From NCBI RefSeq assembly GCF_040436345.1, contig NC_133234.1, forward strand, positions 12,399,446 to 12,463,445: DNA of 64,000 nt, written 5' to 3'. How positions within the stretch are numbered: the first letter of the stretch is position 1; each line of letters begins with the position of its first letter. Positions 27,483 to 39,000 of the stretch are shown here, piece after piece. A model generated the notes under the pieces. It worked only from the letters and a program-made list of their open reading frames with translations, made no database searches and was not told the origin of the DNA. A program made the translations under genes and the position numbers. This stretch comes from Pagrus major. Taxonomy: Eukaryota; Chordata; Actinopteri; Spariformes; Sparidae.

Positions 27483-30400
27483 CCACCAGACGTGTTCAGC
27501 CTTTTTCATCCATTTCACGATGTCTGTGTGTCCTTGCAGACGTGAGGTGGACCTGGATGGCAAGAACGTTGGAGGATGGACCCCACTCATGTATGCATCT
27601 TACATCGGCCACGACAACATTGCAAATCTCCTGCTGGAGGCCGGTGTGAATGTAAATGCTACCACTGCCAAAGGATTATCCCCCCTGATGCTGGCAGCAA
27701 GCTGTGGGAATGAAAGTATCGCATACTTCCTGCTACAGGTACAAAACAGCTCTGTCAGATGGGACCAGTCCTCGCCATGCTGTGTTGGTGTGTTGAGAAA
27801 TCTAAGCAGTTGAGCAAAAGGATGGAAGTTTCTCTCTTCATGTGGTGTACTTTGTTACCAGAGTATGACAGGATTTTTATTTTTCTTACTCCCAAAGCAA
27901 GGTGCTGAGTTGGAGCAGAAGGACTCTCAAGGCTGGACTGCTCTGTTCCACTGCACCAGCACAGGCCACCAGCAGATGGTCAAGTTCCTGCTGGATAATA
28001 ACGCTGATGCCAATGTCAAGTGAGTGTCTTCATTCATCCCCAAACTGCTGCAATGCTCCACTCAGACAGGGTTTTTTTTATTATGTTTCCTTCTCCCACA
28101 GGGAGCCTGGGTCTGGTTTCACCCCCCTGATGGAGGCTGCTGCTTCTGGACATGAGATCATTGTTCAGAACCTGCTCGACCATGTGAGTAGGATAATCTC
28201 ATAGATAGAGCTCTCTACTACTCAAAGACAGAGCCACAGCACGCTACAGTAGGCTGTGTGAATATGTTACACAGAGAAGAGGCTCATTGTCCTGCTCGCC
28301 TTATGATCGTCACATCTGTTCTAATCATTCACAGAAAGTTAAAGTAGATGATCGCAACGCTAAAGGAGAGACTGCCCGTGCCCTCGCCATGTTGTACGGA
28401 TATACAAAGATTGTCAGCCTCATTGACTCACGTTCTCCGAGGATAAAACCCGGTACTTATTGAAACAGCTTAATTTCTCGTTGTTTATTTTTCTTTTCTT
28501 CTCTGATTGCTTTTATTTTGTATGTGTTCGTTCCCCCTCGTCAGGACACTTTGAGGACCTGAGCTCCTCAGAGGACTCAGACAGCGCGCCGCCGAGGATA
28601 AGGCCGAGTCGAAATCGAGCTAAAGGCGTTAGCATCCATGATGGGCCCCAGGCCATCGCCAAGTTCCGAGTAGGAGGCACCAGCAAACTGTGTGGTAGTG
28701 TCACATGAGACATCCAGTCAACCTGTATTCATAATGGTCACAAGTCAAGATTGTAGTGGTTCAAGTTGTTATATAAATATCACACAACAAAAGGAATCGG
28801 TTAGCAGTAATGCGGCCCCCTATAGTTTTGGAGCTACTTTCACATTCTGGCAATTTTAATTTAAAAAAAAAAACTACACCTTTAAATTTTTTGGTTTGTC
28901 AATACTGCTTTCCTCGTCACAGAGCCTCCTGCAGCGCCACCTGGCTACATGACGTTTCGTGATATTGGTGAACAGAGTGAGCGCCTCTGCTACCGCGACG
29001 TGACCTCACCCATCAACGAGCTGGACGGCCAGAGCAACAGCAGCAGAGGTGAGAGGCAAACGATTACCGGAGTTTTACGACATCTGGATTACATAATATA
29101 AATAGGCACACGTGTTTGGAAGGAATACTCTGCACTTGGCATGATCACTGATAAGACAAGTAAGCTTCTTTGACATCTGCTCAAGCAATTCATTTTATAC
29201 GACACCACGCCACAGATGACAGTCCATTCTTTGACAACGACATGCCCACCATGAGGAGCAGCAGCAGCAGCAGCGAAGGCCTGCCTCAAGTGGTTGGGCT
29301 CAACTGGGAAGGCTCCGTGGAGAGTAACGAGGTGAACACGACAGATCATGAATCCATTTGTTTGGAAGTCAAACACCAGATATGATTTAGATGTCAGCGT
29401 GACACAGTTTATCTTTCTCCTGCAGGACTCTGACCAGTGTAAAAAGAGCAGCTCTCGCAGAGTCATTAAGGGCCACCACTCAAAAGGAAAGGGTCGCCAT
29501 GGAAGCAACGATGTAGCTCACTCCAGTGGTACAGTGAATTGTGTGATGCGGTCACATGATGGTCTTCCACCCTCCTACACTGGTCCAAAGGCATGTCTAC
29601 ATTTTCTTTGGCGTATCAGTAATATGATCTAACTGTGTGTATGTGTGGCTCAGCCCTAAAATCTTATATTCCTGTAGGATCTGGGAGAGTTCTTGGAACA
29701 AATCGGCTTCTCTAAGTATCTCCCCTTGCTTGAGGAGCAAGACATTGACCTCCGGATATTTCTCACCCTGACCGAAAATGATCTCAAAGAAATCGGGATC
29801 ACGTAAGAGGCTTCAGACTTCTGTTTCACATTTACCCCAGCACATGTGCTGTTGTTTCCTCATGGTATGAAATGTTGAATCCTTTCTTGCTCTCCAGATT
29901 GTTTGGACCCAAACGTAAGATGACCTCGGCTATTGCGAGGTGGCACAGCAGTGCTCGACCCCCTGGCGACGCCCTGGAACAGGCTTATGCTGACCAGCTC
30001 GAGGCTGAGATGCAGGAGATGGCCATTCAGCTACACAAGGTAACCACAGAGGAAGAGCTCACCGTCATGAAAATGTGACTTTTCTTGAGCAAAATTAAAA
30101 CTTTTACCCGCATTCATCCAACTCTTTCCCTACGCAGCGCTGTGAGGAGGTTGCGAGCCTGCAGAGCCAGGTGTCTCAGGAGAAGGAGCTGCGCACCGTA
30201 ATGGAGGGATGTCTCATGGAGGACAAGATGGCGTGGAGGAGGGTCCATGAGGAGCTGGTGGACACCCACCGACTGGCTCAGGACATGAGCGCCACAGCGG
30301 CACAGTCCAGGGCCTGCCGCGCTGAACTGCTCTCCTGTTTAACTACTGCTGAGAACAGCAGCTCTTATACAGGCACGGAAGATAAAACAGAAGGTGACAG

Positions 30401-30727
30401 TGGTGTTAAAGGTGAGTGGAGGTGTCCTGTGCGGATATCACCTTTTGCAGATTGTGATTAATAAAGATTGTCTTACTTTTTCTTGCAGCTGTGGAGGGTC
30501 TGAAACGCTCCAGTGTTGTAGAGCTACTAAAAAAGCTGGATTCTCATGAAGAAGAATCGGGTAAGATGGTGAAACACACAGTGATTAAAGTTTTTTTGTG
30601 TCGTCAGTGGAGTCTAACGCTGTCTGGTTGTTTCATCACCACAGCGGCGAATCTGCAAACCGTGCTGCAGAGTCTGAGGCGACTCAGTGCCCCTGAAAAA
30701 GTCTCAGATAGCTGGGAGCGGCCTTAA
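27274..30727 (+). CDS. anks3: ANKS3, ankyrin repeat and SAM domain protein
   Basis: Predicted 646-residue scaffold. In vertebrates ANKS3 binds ANKS6, NEK8 and BICC1 near cilia and is linked to kidney and laterality phenotypes. Fourteen exons: 27274-27440, 27540-27738, 27898-28019, 28102-28183, 28335-28452, 28545-28694, 28923-29048, 29216-29331, 29426-29590, 29678-29802, 29898-30039, 30138-30411, 30489-30560, 30645-30727. Residues 35-230 hold ankyrin repeats (GWTPLMYASYIGHDNIANLL, GLSPLMLAAS, GFTPLMEAAASGHE). A SAM domain near 415-475 reads DLGEFLEQIGFSKYLPLLEE and TLTENDLKEIGIT, followed by LFGPKRKMTSAIARWH. A coiled coil ends the protein. The intron after exon 9 appears to be GC-AG (aag|gcatgt), which keeps phase and gives the human-like junction YTGPKDLGEFL. 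AATAAA at 31468 and 31479. Confidence 0.94.
27451..27480 (+). repeat. (TAA)n microsatellite beside an anks3 donor
   Basis: Ten uninterrupted TAA units start ten bases after the exon 1 splice donor. Length changes here would alter sequence next to the U1/U6 binding site. Confidence 0.9.
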
Positions 30728-31484
30728 TCCTTACAGGTGAGCACTTACACAAACTCACGTCGGAGGGACTGTTCTGGAAGGGCTCCACATCTGGTAAAAC
30801 AAGAGAAAATAACTTTTGTTTCTTGTGTTTGAAGAGGTTTTTGCCAACATTTGGACGGAGGGTGATCTAACCACCCTGAACAATCTCACTGAAATGGGAG
30901 AAAGCCGAAGACGTGGCTGACCCTGACCACAGTGGCTCCGGGAGCAAAGCAGCCGACCTGCTGCCGATCGACCAGAGCTCGCCAGATGTGGACAAGGCCC
31001 CGGGTGACGGCAGCTACTGCAGGGAAATGACAAACAGGCAGGAAGGGTACCTGGCCCTCACACGCTTGTGCTGGTGTTTACTGGACTCCTGTAGTTGCAC
31101 AGAGAGGAGGAGGGACTGATGGTGGATCAGAGGCTGTGATACTGTGAAATGTTTCTTAAAACTGTACTCTCTTCCAATATGAAATGTGGTTTAAATTATG
31201 TTTTCATCCACTAGTTGAAGAGGTACATTTCATAAAAGTAGTTGAAGTTTAAATAAGTAGTTTAAAGAAGTTCTGCTTTATTTGAATGAAATTATTCGTA
31301 TGCTGTTTGAAAATAATGTCCTGCTGAATGCATTTAGAGCTTAACACGAAGAGATGTGTGAACCTGTCAGTTAATCATTTACAGCAACACGTTATGTTAC
31401 AGTAGGGAAGGTCTTTTCAACCCATTTGACTGTAATGCTGTGGACATTTTATATGTAGATGCAGAGCAATAAAATAGCAATAAA
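30728..31484 (+). other. anks3 3' untranslated region
   Basis: Runs from the stop codon to two AATAAA signals (31468-31473 and 31479-31484). Short open frames at 30913-31119 have no family resemblance and follow the natural C-terminus. Confidence 0.55.
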
Positions 31485-31837
31485 ATGTGAGATTTATCGC
31501 ATTATTAGCTTTTTTAAAGCACAAATACAAGTGTTGTATTCGGCCCTGAATTAAAACCTTGTCAAATAGCATAAAAATTTAGTTTATAAAGGTGGAAGGA
31601 GCTGTTTCAGTAGTGCTGCAAAATAAACAAAATAACTAGATTTCAATATGTTGTAGTGTGTCTTCATATCCAAGAGGCGATCGTGGACCATTTTCTGAGA
31701 CTATATTTTGGAACAGGGCATCCTGTTAAATTTTGCAAATTTATTTTTTAGACTTTCTTTTCTTTAGACTTTGTGCCAATTTGCGGTGCTGAGATTAATT
31801 CAGAATACATCACGGAGAAAAATTTAAAAAGAAATTA

Positions 31838-32059
31838 CAGTCCCTGACAAAAGTCTTGTCACTTATCCATTTTGTAGAAACAACAGCTTAGAACCTGACT
31901 TTTAATTAATCAATTGGTTTTAGAAATGGCTCATATAAAAGCTAACACTCTCCCAAATTATGTTTAATGTACTAAAATAAATTTGCTTCACTGAAGAAGG
32001 ATTGATCATTTAATGAACACAGAAAGGTCAGATTTTGCAAAGACAAAAGTCTTGTCACC
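31838..32059 (+). repeat. Left terminal inverted repeat of the Tc1-like element
   Basis: Outer 'gacaaaagtcttgtcac' at about 31846-31862 and an inner direct copy at about 32042-32058. It pairs with the repeat at 33283-33504. Confidence 0.9.
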
Positions 32060-32169
32060 TTGTCATATGATGCACCCAATCCTAGATCACAGCCTCACCT
32101 GTGATCAATAATTGATCAATCAATTAGTGGGTGTGTATAAAAAGAACCTAAGCACACCGGACCTGCAAC

Positions 32170-33181
32170 TTGACCTCTGACAACATGCCTAAGATTCACC
32201 CTGAGACCAAAGTGTTAATTATCAAGAGGCTGAAGACCAGATCCACTGCTGAGGTGGCTGACACCTTCAATGTGTCTCAGCGTCAAGTACAAAGGATAAG
32301 AAAAAGATTTGAAGAGACTGGAAATGTTTTTGACAAGCCCAGGTCCGGCAGACCCCGCAAGACAACTGCTCGGGAGGACCGTTTGTTGGCTCGAAAATCC
32401 AAGGCCAGCCCCTTTTCCACTGCTGCAGAGCTCCACCAGGCCTGGTCACCTCAAGTCCCCGTGTCAACCAGGACAGTGAGTAGAATTCTGTCTCGAAATG
32501 GCCTCCATGGTCGAATTAGTGCCCAGAAACCAGCACTAAACAAAAGGCAATTAAAAAAACGTGTGGCATTTGCCAAGGCCCACAGCCTGCTAAAAGGATG
32601 GACGCTGGAAAAGTGGCAGAAGGTGGATTTCTCCGATGAATCTTCGGTTACATCACAGCCGGCGCAAATATTGCAGGAGACCTACTGGAGCCCGCATGGA
32701 TCCGAGATTCACCCAGAAAACAGTTAAGTTTGGTGGCGGAAAAATCATGGTCTGGGGTTACATCCAGTATGGGGGTGTGCGAGAGATTTGCAGGGTGGAA
32801 GGCAATATCAATAGCCTAAAATATCAACAAGTATTAGCTACCTCTTACATTCCCAACCATAAAAGGGGTCAAGTTTTGCAGCAGGATGGTGCTCCATCGC
32901 ATACTTCCATCTCTACATCAAAGTTCCTCAAGGCAAAGACGATCAAGGTGCTCCAGGACTGGCCAGCCCAGTCACCAGACATGAACATCATTGAGCATGT
33001 CTGGGGTAGAATGAAAGAGGAAGCATGGAAGACAAAACCAAAGAATCTTGATGAACTCTGGGAGGCATGTAAGACTGCTTTCTTTGCTATTCCTGATGAC
33101 TTCATCAATAAATTGTATGATTCATTGCCGAACCGCATGGATGCAGTCCTTCAAGCTCATGGAAGTCATACAAGATATTAA
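32170..33181 (+). pseudogene. Tc1-like transposase, frameshifted
   Basis: Two overlapping frames cover one transposase of about 335 residues. Frame one (32170-32727) begins MTSDNMPK or, more likely, MPKIHPET at 32185. It holds the paired-like helix-turn-helix region, the GRPRK minor-groove motif and the first catalytic Asp in DFSDES. Frame two, entered near 32640-32650, has KFGGGKIMVWG, the second Asp in QQDGAPSHT and the catalytic Glu in NIIEHVWG, ending HGSHTRY. One frameshift near the first catalytic Asp is enough to explain the break; both halves are otherwise open. Counting from the second Asp to the Glu gives 35 intervening residues (DD35E), not the 34 of classic Tc1 and Sleeping Beauty. 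Confidence 0.9.
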
Positions 33182-33282
33182 ATATGGATCTCACAGTATC
33201 ACTACTTAATTTACTGATGTTATGCAACATGTTTTTGTATTTGAAGTCAATTATTTGTTCAATTTTCACATTACTCTATGTA

Positions 33283-33504
33283 GGCGACAAAACTTTTGTC
33301 TTGCCAAAATCTGACCTTTCTGTGTTCATTAAATGATCAATCCTTCTTCAGTGAAGCAAATTTATTTTTGTACATTAAACATAATTTGGGAGAGTTTTAG
33401 CTTTCATATGAGCCATTTCTAAAACCAATGGATTAATTAAAAGTCAGGTTCTACGCTGTTGTTTCTACAAAATGGATAAGTGACAAGACTTTTGTCAGGG
33501 ACTG
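33283..33504 (-). repeat. Right terminal inverted repeat of the Tc1-like element
   Basis: Near-identical reverse complement of 31838-32059, ending CAGGGACTG next to the TA target site. Confidence 0.9.
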
Positions 33505-33506
33505 TA

Positions 33507-36025
33507 CAATAAAACCTGAATTAATGGGATTTATGGCGCGTATTGGGCTCCGAGTTAGATTTAAGCAGGTGTGTGGAATATATTACTTTAGAGTGTGTCT
33601 CATTTAACAACACTGAATATTACCCGTCTTCACTCCGGGGCTTTTAATGTATAACTCTGAGGCTTGGGGTCAGGGATTCCCTTTCTCTAGATTGTTGGGA
33701 AAATCCACTATTGTGCTCGCGGCCCTGGCAGTAAATCAATGTGATGACAGTTGCTGCTCAGTGACAACCTTGGCATTGTATAGATGTTGGCTGAGATGTT
33801 GTCGCTTTGGCAGCTGATCCACATACAGCAACTTCAGGCCTGCAGGTTTTTAAACAATTGCAGACTTCACCCTCCTCGTACATCACCGTCACGATTGACA
33901 GGACAACTGGAGGTAGATTTGTTCATGGGAAAGATGGATGACTACTTGAGATGAGTACTGCACCACTGATATGTTAAAGGAGAAGATCACACAAAAATGA
34001 AAATTCAGTCATCATCTACTCAGCGCCCTCAACAAGTCTCCACCTCCTTCAGTTGTTTAGGAGAATGCTGCAACATGTTTACAAATAAACACAATCAGTG
34101 TCGAGAACTGAAACTGGACTGATAAAATAATCTCCAATTCTCTGTGATAACTTAGTCATGTCATGAATGTGAGCTGGTAAATCTGACAACTGGACTGTAA
34201 AATCCTTTAACCAGTTGCCAGACGGTACTGAGATGTAGAAATGTTTTCTTAAAGTAACAGATCTGTTCTGTTGAGTTTTATCTGTCTCAGTTGGCTCCTG
34301 CACATATCCGTTTATGTATCTCACCAGCAGCGAGCTATACAAACTACGATAAGCAAATAGCTGTTACTCTGAGCAGCGCACATTGTGTCTAGCTGCTGGA
34401 CTGGAGGCTAGAGACGTTGGCGGGTTGCCAGTTGGGATTTCTGGGCCCATGAGAGTTAAGTGCGGCTGGGAAAAAGATGAATAAGTGGTGTTCTCTCCTC
34501 TCAGTAAGGTGCCCTCGAGCAAGACTTTTTTACCCCGACTGCTCCAGTGGGAGTGCTCAGCAGACAAGAGTAGAGGGATGGATGTCCTGGGCAGCTGCCA
34601 GGTTTGAATATATGCAGCTGAATGGATCCATGAAGCTCAGAGCAAGTTCAAGTGAATTCAGTGTACCGTGACTGGCTGGGCTTCCATCAGGGGTCCAAAT
34701 GTGTCGCAAATTTGAACCCATTTTTGAGAATACTGGCTAAGGAAAAGGTTTAAAAATGTTTCCATTAGAGCTGCAATGATTCATTGATTAGCTATTAAAT
34801 TAATCAGTTTAAGTAATTTTGAGTGGAAAAAAGTCAAAATTGTCTAGTTCCTACCACCTTAAATGTGAATATTTTCTGGTTTCTTTACTCCTATGACAGT
34901 TAACGGACTATCTTTGCATTGTGGACAAATCAAAGACATTTGAGGACGTCATCTTTGGCCTTGGGAAGCACTGATCGCCCATTCTCCAAAATTTCAGCAA
35001 TGAAAATAATCATTAGTTGCAGCTCAAGTTTGCATCCACTTCTGTTATGTGATTATTTTGGAGACTGTTCATCAAGATAAGCAGTAGGTGGCGCCAATTC
35101 TCCATTCAGAAATTCATAATACTTTCACATAAGAAGGGGGCACAACAAGATGAAATAATTAGTGCCAGTCAAACCTCAAACGGTGAAAAATGTAGAGACA
35201 TTATGGAAATCTGACAGTTACATCAGATCTAGGTCTATTTTCCATTTCTTCAGCGGAGCAGAAGCTTCAGTTGGAGTGGAAATAGCTGATCAGTCATGTG
35301 AGTTAAATCTTCACTATTCATTCGGAAAAGGTGATCATCTTCCACTAAGCGCATTAACTCAGCAAACTTTTCAAATGCGATACTTCAAAATGTGACTGCA
35401 AAATAAAGCTACGTATTCATCAGAAAAGTTATACATACATCACAATGTAGGTGACAAAACCGACTTCACTGGTCCAGGACAAGTTCAAGTGTCAGTTCAA
35501 TGTATTGCTTGAATAGTGTTATTTTTATATAAATTAATTCAACATTATCCACAGTCCTTCAAAATAAGTTCTAAGCATTATGTACAAACATTAACAATCC
35601 ACTTCAGATGGGCAGACAGTTCTTCCTGCACAGCCTTCAGGATTTTACTGAGGGGTTTAAAAACAATGTAAAATGCAGCAAGTGTGAATTCACAAAAATA
35701 TTGTTATATTATCAGGATATCTATTGTAACATCTGCTTATATACAAATCCATCAGTACAAATATGAATCCAAATGTGATTGTGTTTGCTCTTGAATGGCT
35801 GTCCAGGAGAGCACATATAAACCTCTTCCTCTGTTGACTCAAACACACACGTCGTTCTGTCCACAGTGACAAAACGCTCCAGTCCCACGTGGCGGAACAG
35901 AGACATCCTGTTTGTCTGTGTTGTGTGTTTGTGTGTGTGTGAGAGAGAGACAGATCCAGGCTGGTGTGAGGACCGGTTCCCACTCCTGCAGAGCACCAAC
36001 TGTGTGAACGGTGTTTCTGGTGAGC
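33507..36025. other. Repeat-rich gap and wdr24 3' UTR
   Basis: No gene. At 33974-34020 'ttaaaggagaagatcacac' and 'aaaattcagtcatcatctact' mark the end of a common teleost miniature element whose body probably reaches about 34370. 'ggtgccctcgagcaagac' near 34508 is another widespread fish repeat word. The right-hand 300-500 bases are the likely wdr24 3' UTR; 'tgtgtgtttgtgtgtgtgtgagagagag' lies near 35921-35950. Confidence 0.4.
34767..35025. repeat. Second copy of the 'gctgcaac' miniature element
   Basis: Ends 'agagctgcaatgattcattg' and 'aataatcattagttgcagct' are inverted. The interior has 'ctcctatgacagttaacgga' and 'attgtggacaaatcaaagac', the reverse complement of the words in 12326-12609. Confidence 0.75.
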
Positions 36026-39000
36026 TCAGGTGTACTCACACAGGTGACCGCAGCCAGCGGGACAGTGGGCGCTGCTCTTGAGCCAGTTCATAATGTGCTC
36101 CAGATGTCCACCGTGGCTGCAGCCCTGACACCACACAAACATCCCCTTAACCACATGGTGGCACACGGCACACACACTGGCACACTGGTGGCACCTAGAG
36201 GAGAGAGACAGGGTGGTTCATGTCAGAATTAAATTAATATTCGGTGAACTGTGAAGAGGTTGTAGTAAGACAAATTAAAGAGCAGGGAAAGGCAACTGGC
36301 GGAGACTCAAGGTAGTTACTAGTCCTGACCAAGAGACAGTACAGTACATAATCATATGTATCAGGGCTTCAGGGGGACTATTTTGCAACTAATCATTTTC
36401 AGTGGTCACACCAGTATGCCTGAAATTGAGCAGTTTATTGTTTAAACAATGGAGGTTATTGCTATTTGTATTTGTTCTGTGATTTAAGTGAAGAAAAACA
36501 TGTATTAGCACTTGTTTCCTGTTTAAAATCATTTACAAAAAGGGGGTTAAGAAATTAAATAAAAATGTGTTATTGGGTGCACCAATAATTAGTTGTGCTG
36601 GTGCTCCCAAATGAACCAGTGCAGCCACTGTAAAAAGTTAGTCTGGAGCTCTGTGTATATAAAAATTAAATGCGGTTGCAGTGTTCACACCTGTCACAAA
36701 TCCAGCCCTTGTTGCTCATTGGTCGCTTGCAGTTGCTGCAGTTGATGTGCAGCGTCGTGGATGTCTGGTTCAGGCAGGTGATGGCGCTGCACGTGCTCAA
36801 CTTGATGACCTCATTGGACACGTTCCACAACTCGAACCGCTGCAGCAGGTCTATGTAGGACATGTACCAGTGCTCCTGAAATGGAAACAAAACTTGCTCA
36901 GGGTTTTTTACTATTACTCTGCTAAGGTCTTCCAGACTGCAATATAGTAAGTACATTTAAAGATTTGGGTGTTTTGGCAGTGGACAGGTGAGCTATTAAC
37001 AACTCCAGCCACACATAAGGCCTTAGGAATCCCTTAACTTTGCACAGACAAATTCATCATGTAGATATAAAGATATAAATTCCAGCCAATACATTAAACC
37101 TAATAATACCTTACAAGGTACATGTTCAGGGTACTATTCTCTCTTATCTATCAGAAAGAAGAAAATTTGAAGAAAGCCTTAAACTTAAATTTAAGACATT
37201 TCATGAATTTTTTAAGGACCAGCAGACACCCTGCACTGTTTCCTATCTGACCTGAGTGAGGTCATCGATCTCTTTACGAATCCGGTCCCCCAAGACGATG
37301 AGCACAGACACGGCCATCTGCACGTCGCCCTGCTCGGCGTAGTAGCTCAGCATCTCCCGCACAATGGGACAGAAGAAGCTTGCAGGTAGATGTGGGCTGT
37401 ATAGTGGCTGGGAAATGGAGATGAGCGAGAAGGACTCGATGGGCGTCAGACAAGTGACTTCTGCCTCGTTGCCGCTGACGTGTGGGGAGTCAGCCTTGTC
37501 CTGCTGAAGGTGCTCCGGAGCGGACGGGTTATCCATGATCTCGTGACGCAGCTGGAAGGCCTCCTGGGGAAGTGTGTACTCCTGCTCCTCTGTGGTGACA
37601 AAAGGAGCAGAGATAATATTAGATAAAGAGCGCTGAGCATGGAGGAAGTTATAAATAGCAGTTCCTGAGGTAAGCAACACTTTGATTTCTGCAGAGATGG
37701 GACTGTGACTGACCTGTTTGGTTATCATGCTCCATAGAGTAGAGGTCATCGTCATCTAACTCCGCATCGCCAAACATATACTCGGCCTGGCCCTCGCTGC
37801 CTTCTGTCTCCTCATTTTCTAAAGGGAAATTAAATGAATGAATATTTATACAGGCCTCGAATATTATACACAGAACATACGGACAACCAGATTGGCTTCT
37901 CCAAGTTTTGATGGCCACTCTCACCTTCATTATTATTGCTGATGTGCGAGTTTCCCGTCTCCAGGTGGATGTTGTCCTGCCTGCTCTCACCTTTACTGCG
38001 CTCCAGTCTGCTCTCTGTGCCCATCCCTGAACCCATTTCCTTCATGCTGAAACTGAAAGCATAATGTGCATCTGCATTAGACGATAGTCTGTAAATGACT
38101 GGCAACGATGTCTTGTGATAGAACACTAAAAGGCTCATTTACCTGTTCATTAGAGGCAAGGTGCCCAGTTTACTGAGGTTGTGGTTTGGACCGGGAGTTG
38201 TGAGGTTTGCCGGGTCGGAGAACATGATTCTCAACATGGTCCATGTTGTGGAAACCTTTTGATGTAAGAGAAAAGACAAAAACAAACAATTACTTTAGAA
38301 ACAAATTAATATTGACTTGAAATTGATGACTTATATTAATAGATCATAAAAAGATTATTTGTAGTTGCAGCCCAAGGCAGTTAATTACTTTACCGAGAGA
38401 GTAATTAGTAATTTATTTATTTAAAAAAGTATCAAGTATTGTGTAATTTATTATTGTTTTAAAGTTATACATTTTTTGAATATTTTAAATCACAATTGCA
38501 TTGATTGTTAGTAAAATAGGCAGTTGTTATACGTTGTTTGTGTGTTGTTCATGGACTACAAGGAAACATGATCATATTTACTGTTAGGACTTGGATTATT
38601 GTTGTTTTTGTCTATCTGATGTGTTTTTAATGCGTCTGTATGGTCTCTGCTGTACCACAAATTGCCTCAGAGGACATTAAAGTTTTTCTCAGTCTAAATC
38701 TAAAAAATATAATATGTAACATTTCTGCATTACAATATCAAAAAACGACTAAACCTTGGTGATGTATTTTGTTAAGTTGTGTACTTACATTATCCCAAAT
38801 GTTTCGAACAATGTTCAAATCCAGGAAAATCCTTAATTTTAATCAACAGTGCGTTTCATTTGTTCAGTATCACTATAACTTCTGGTGGAGAGTCAGGGAG
38901 TGAAGTAGGCGAACAAGACTAGACGTAACTTGAAGAGTCACATCAGATAGATTTTCATCAGTAATGCTGCTTGTTTTTCGTAATGAAGGTCCCATGATCC

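Larger units (their letters stand above)
31838..33504 (+). mobile_element. Tc1/mariner-type DNA transposon, IR/DR class
   Basis: A complete 1667-base element flanked by TA on both sides (31836-31837 and 33505-33506), the Tc1 target duplication. Both ends begin CAGTCCCTGACAAAAGTCTT and form 222-base inverted repeats that differ at roughly nine positions by eye. Each terminal repeat has a second inner copy of the 'gacaaaagtcttgtca' word, so it is an IR/DR element like Sleeping Beauty. It encodes a Tc1-like transposase that is frameshifted, so this copy should not move by itself. It inserted between anks3 and wdr24. Confidence 0.93.

Noticed and set aside
30913-31119. Possible extra anks3 exon
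   Set aside because: The preceding exon already ends in a stop at the natural ANKS3 C-terminus, so this belongs to the 3' UTR.
32170-33181. A domesticated host gene derived from a transposase
   Set aside because: Terminal repeats and the TA duplication are intact and the frame is broken, so it is simply a transposon copy.
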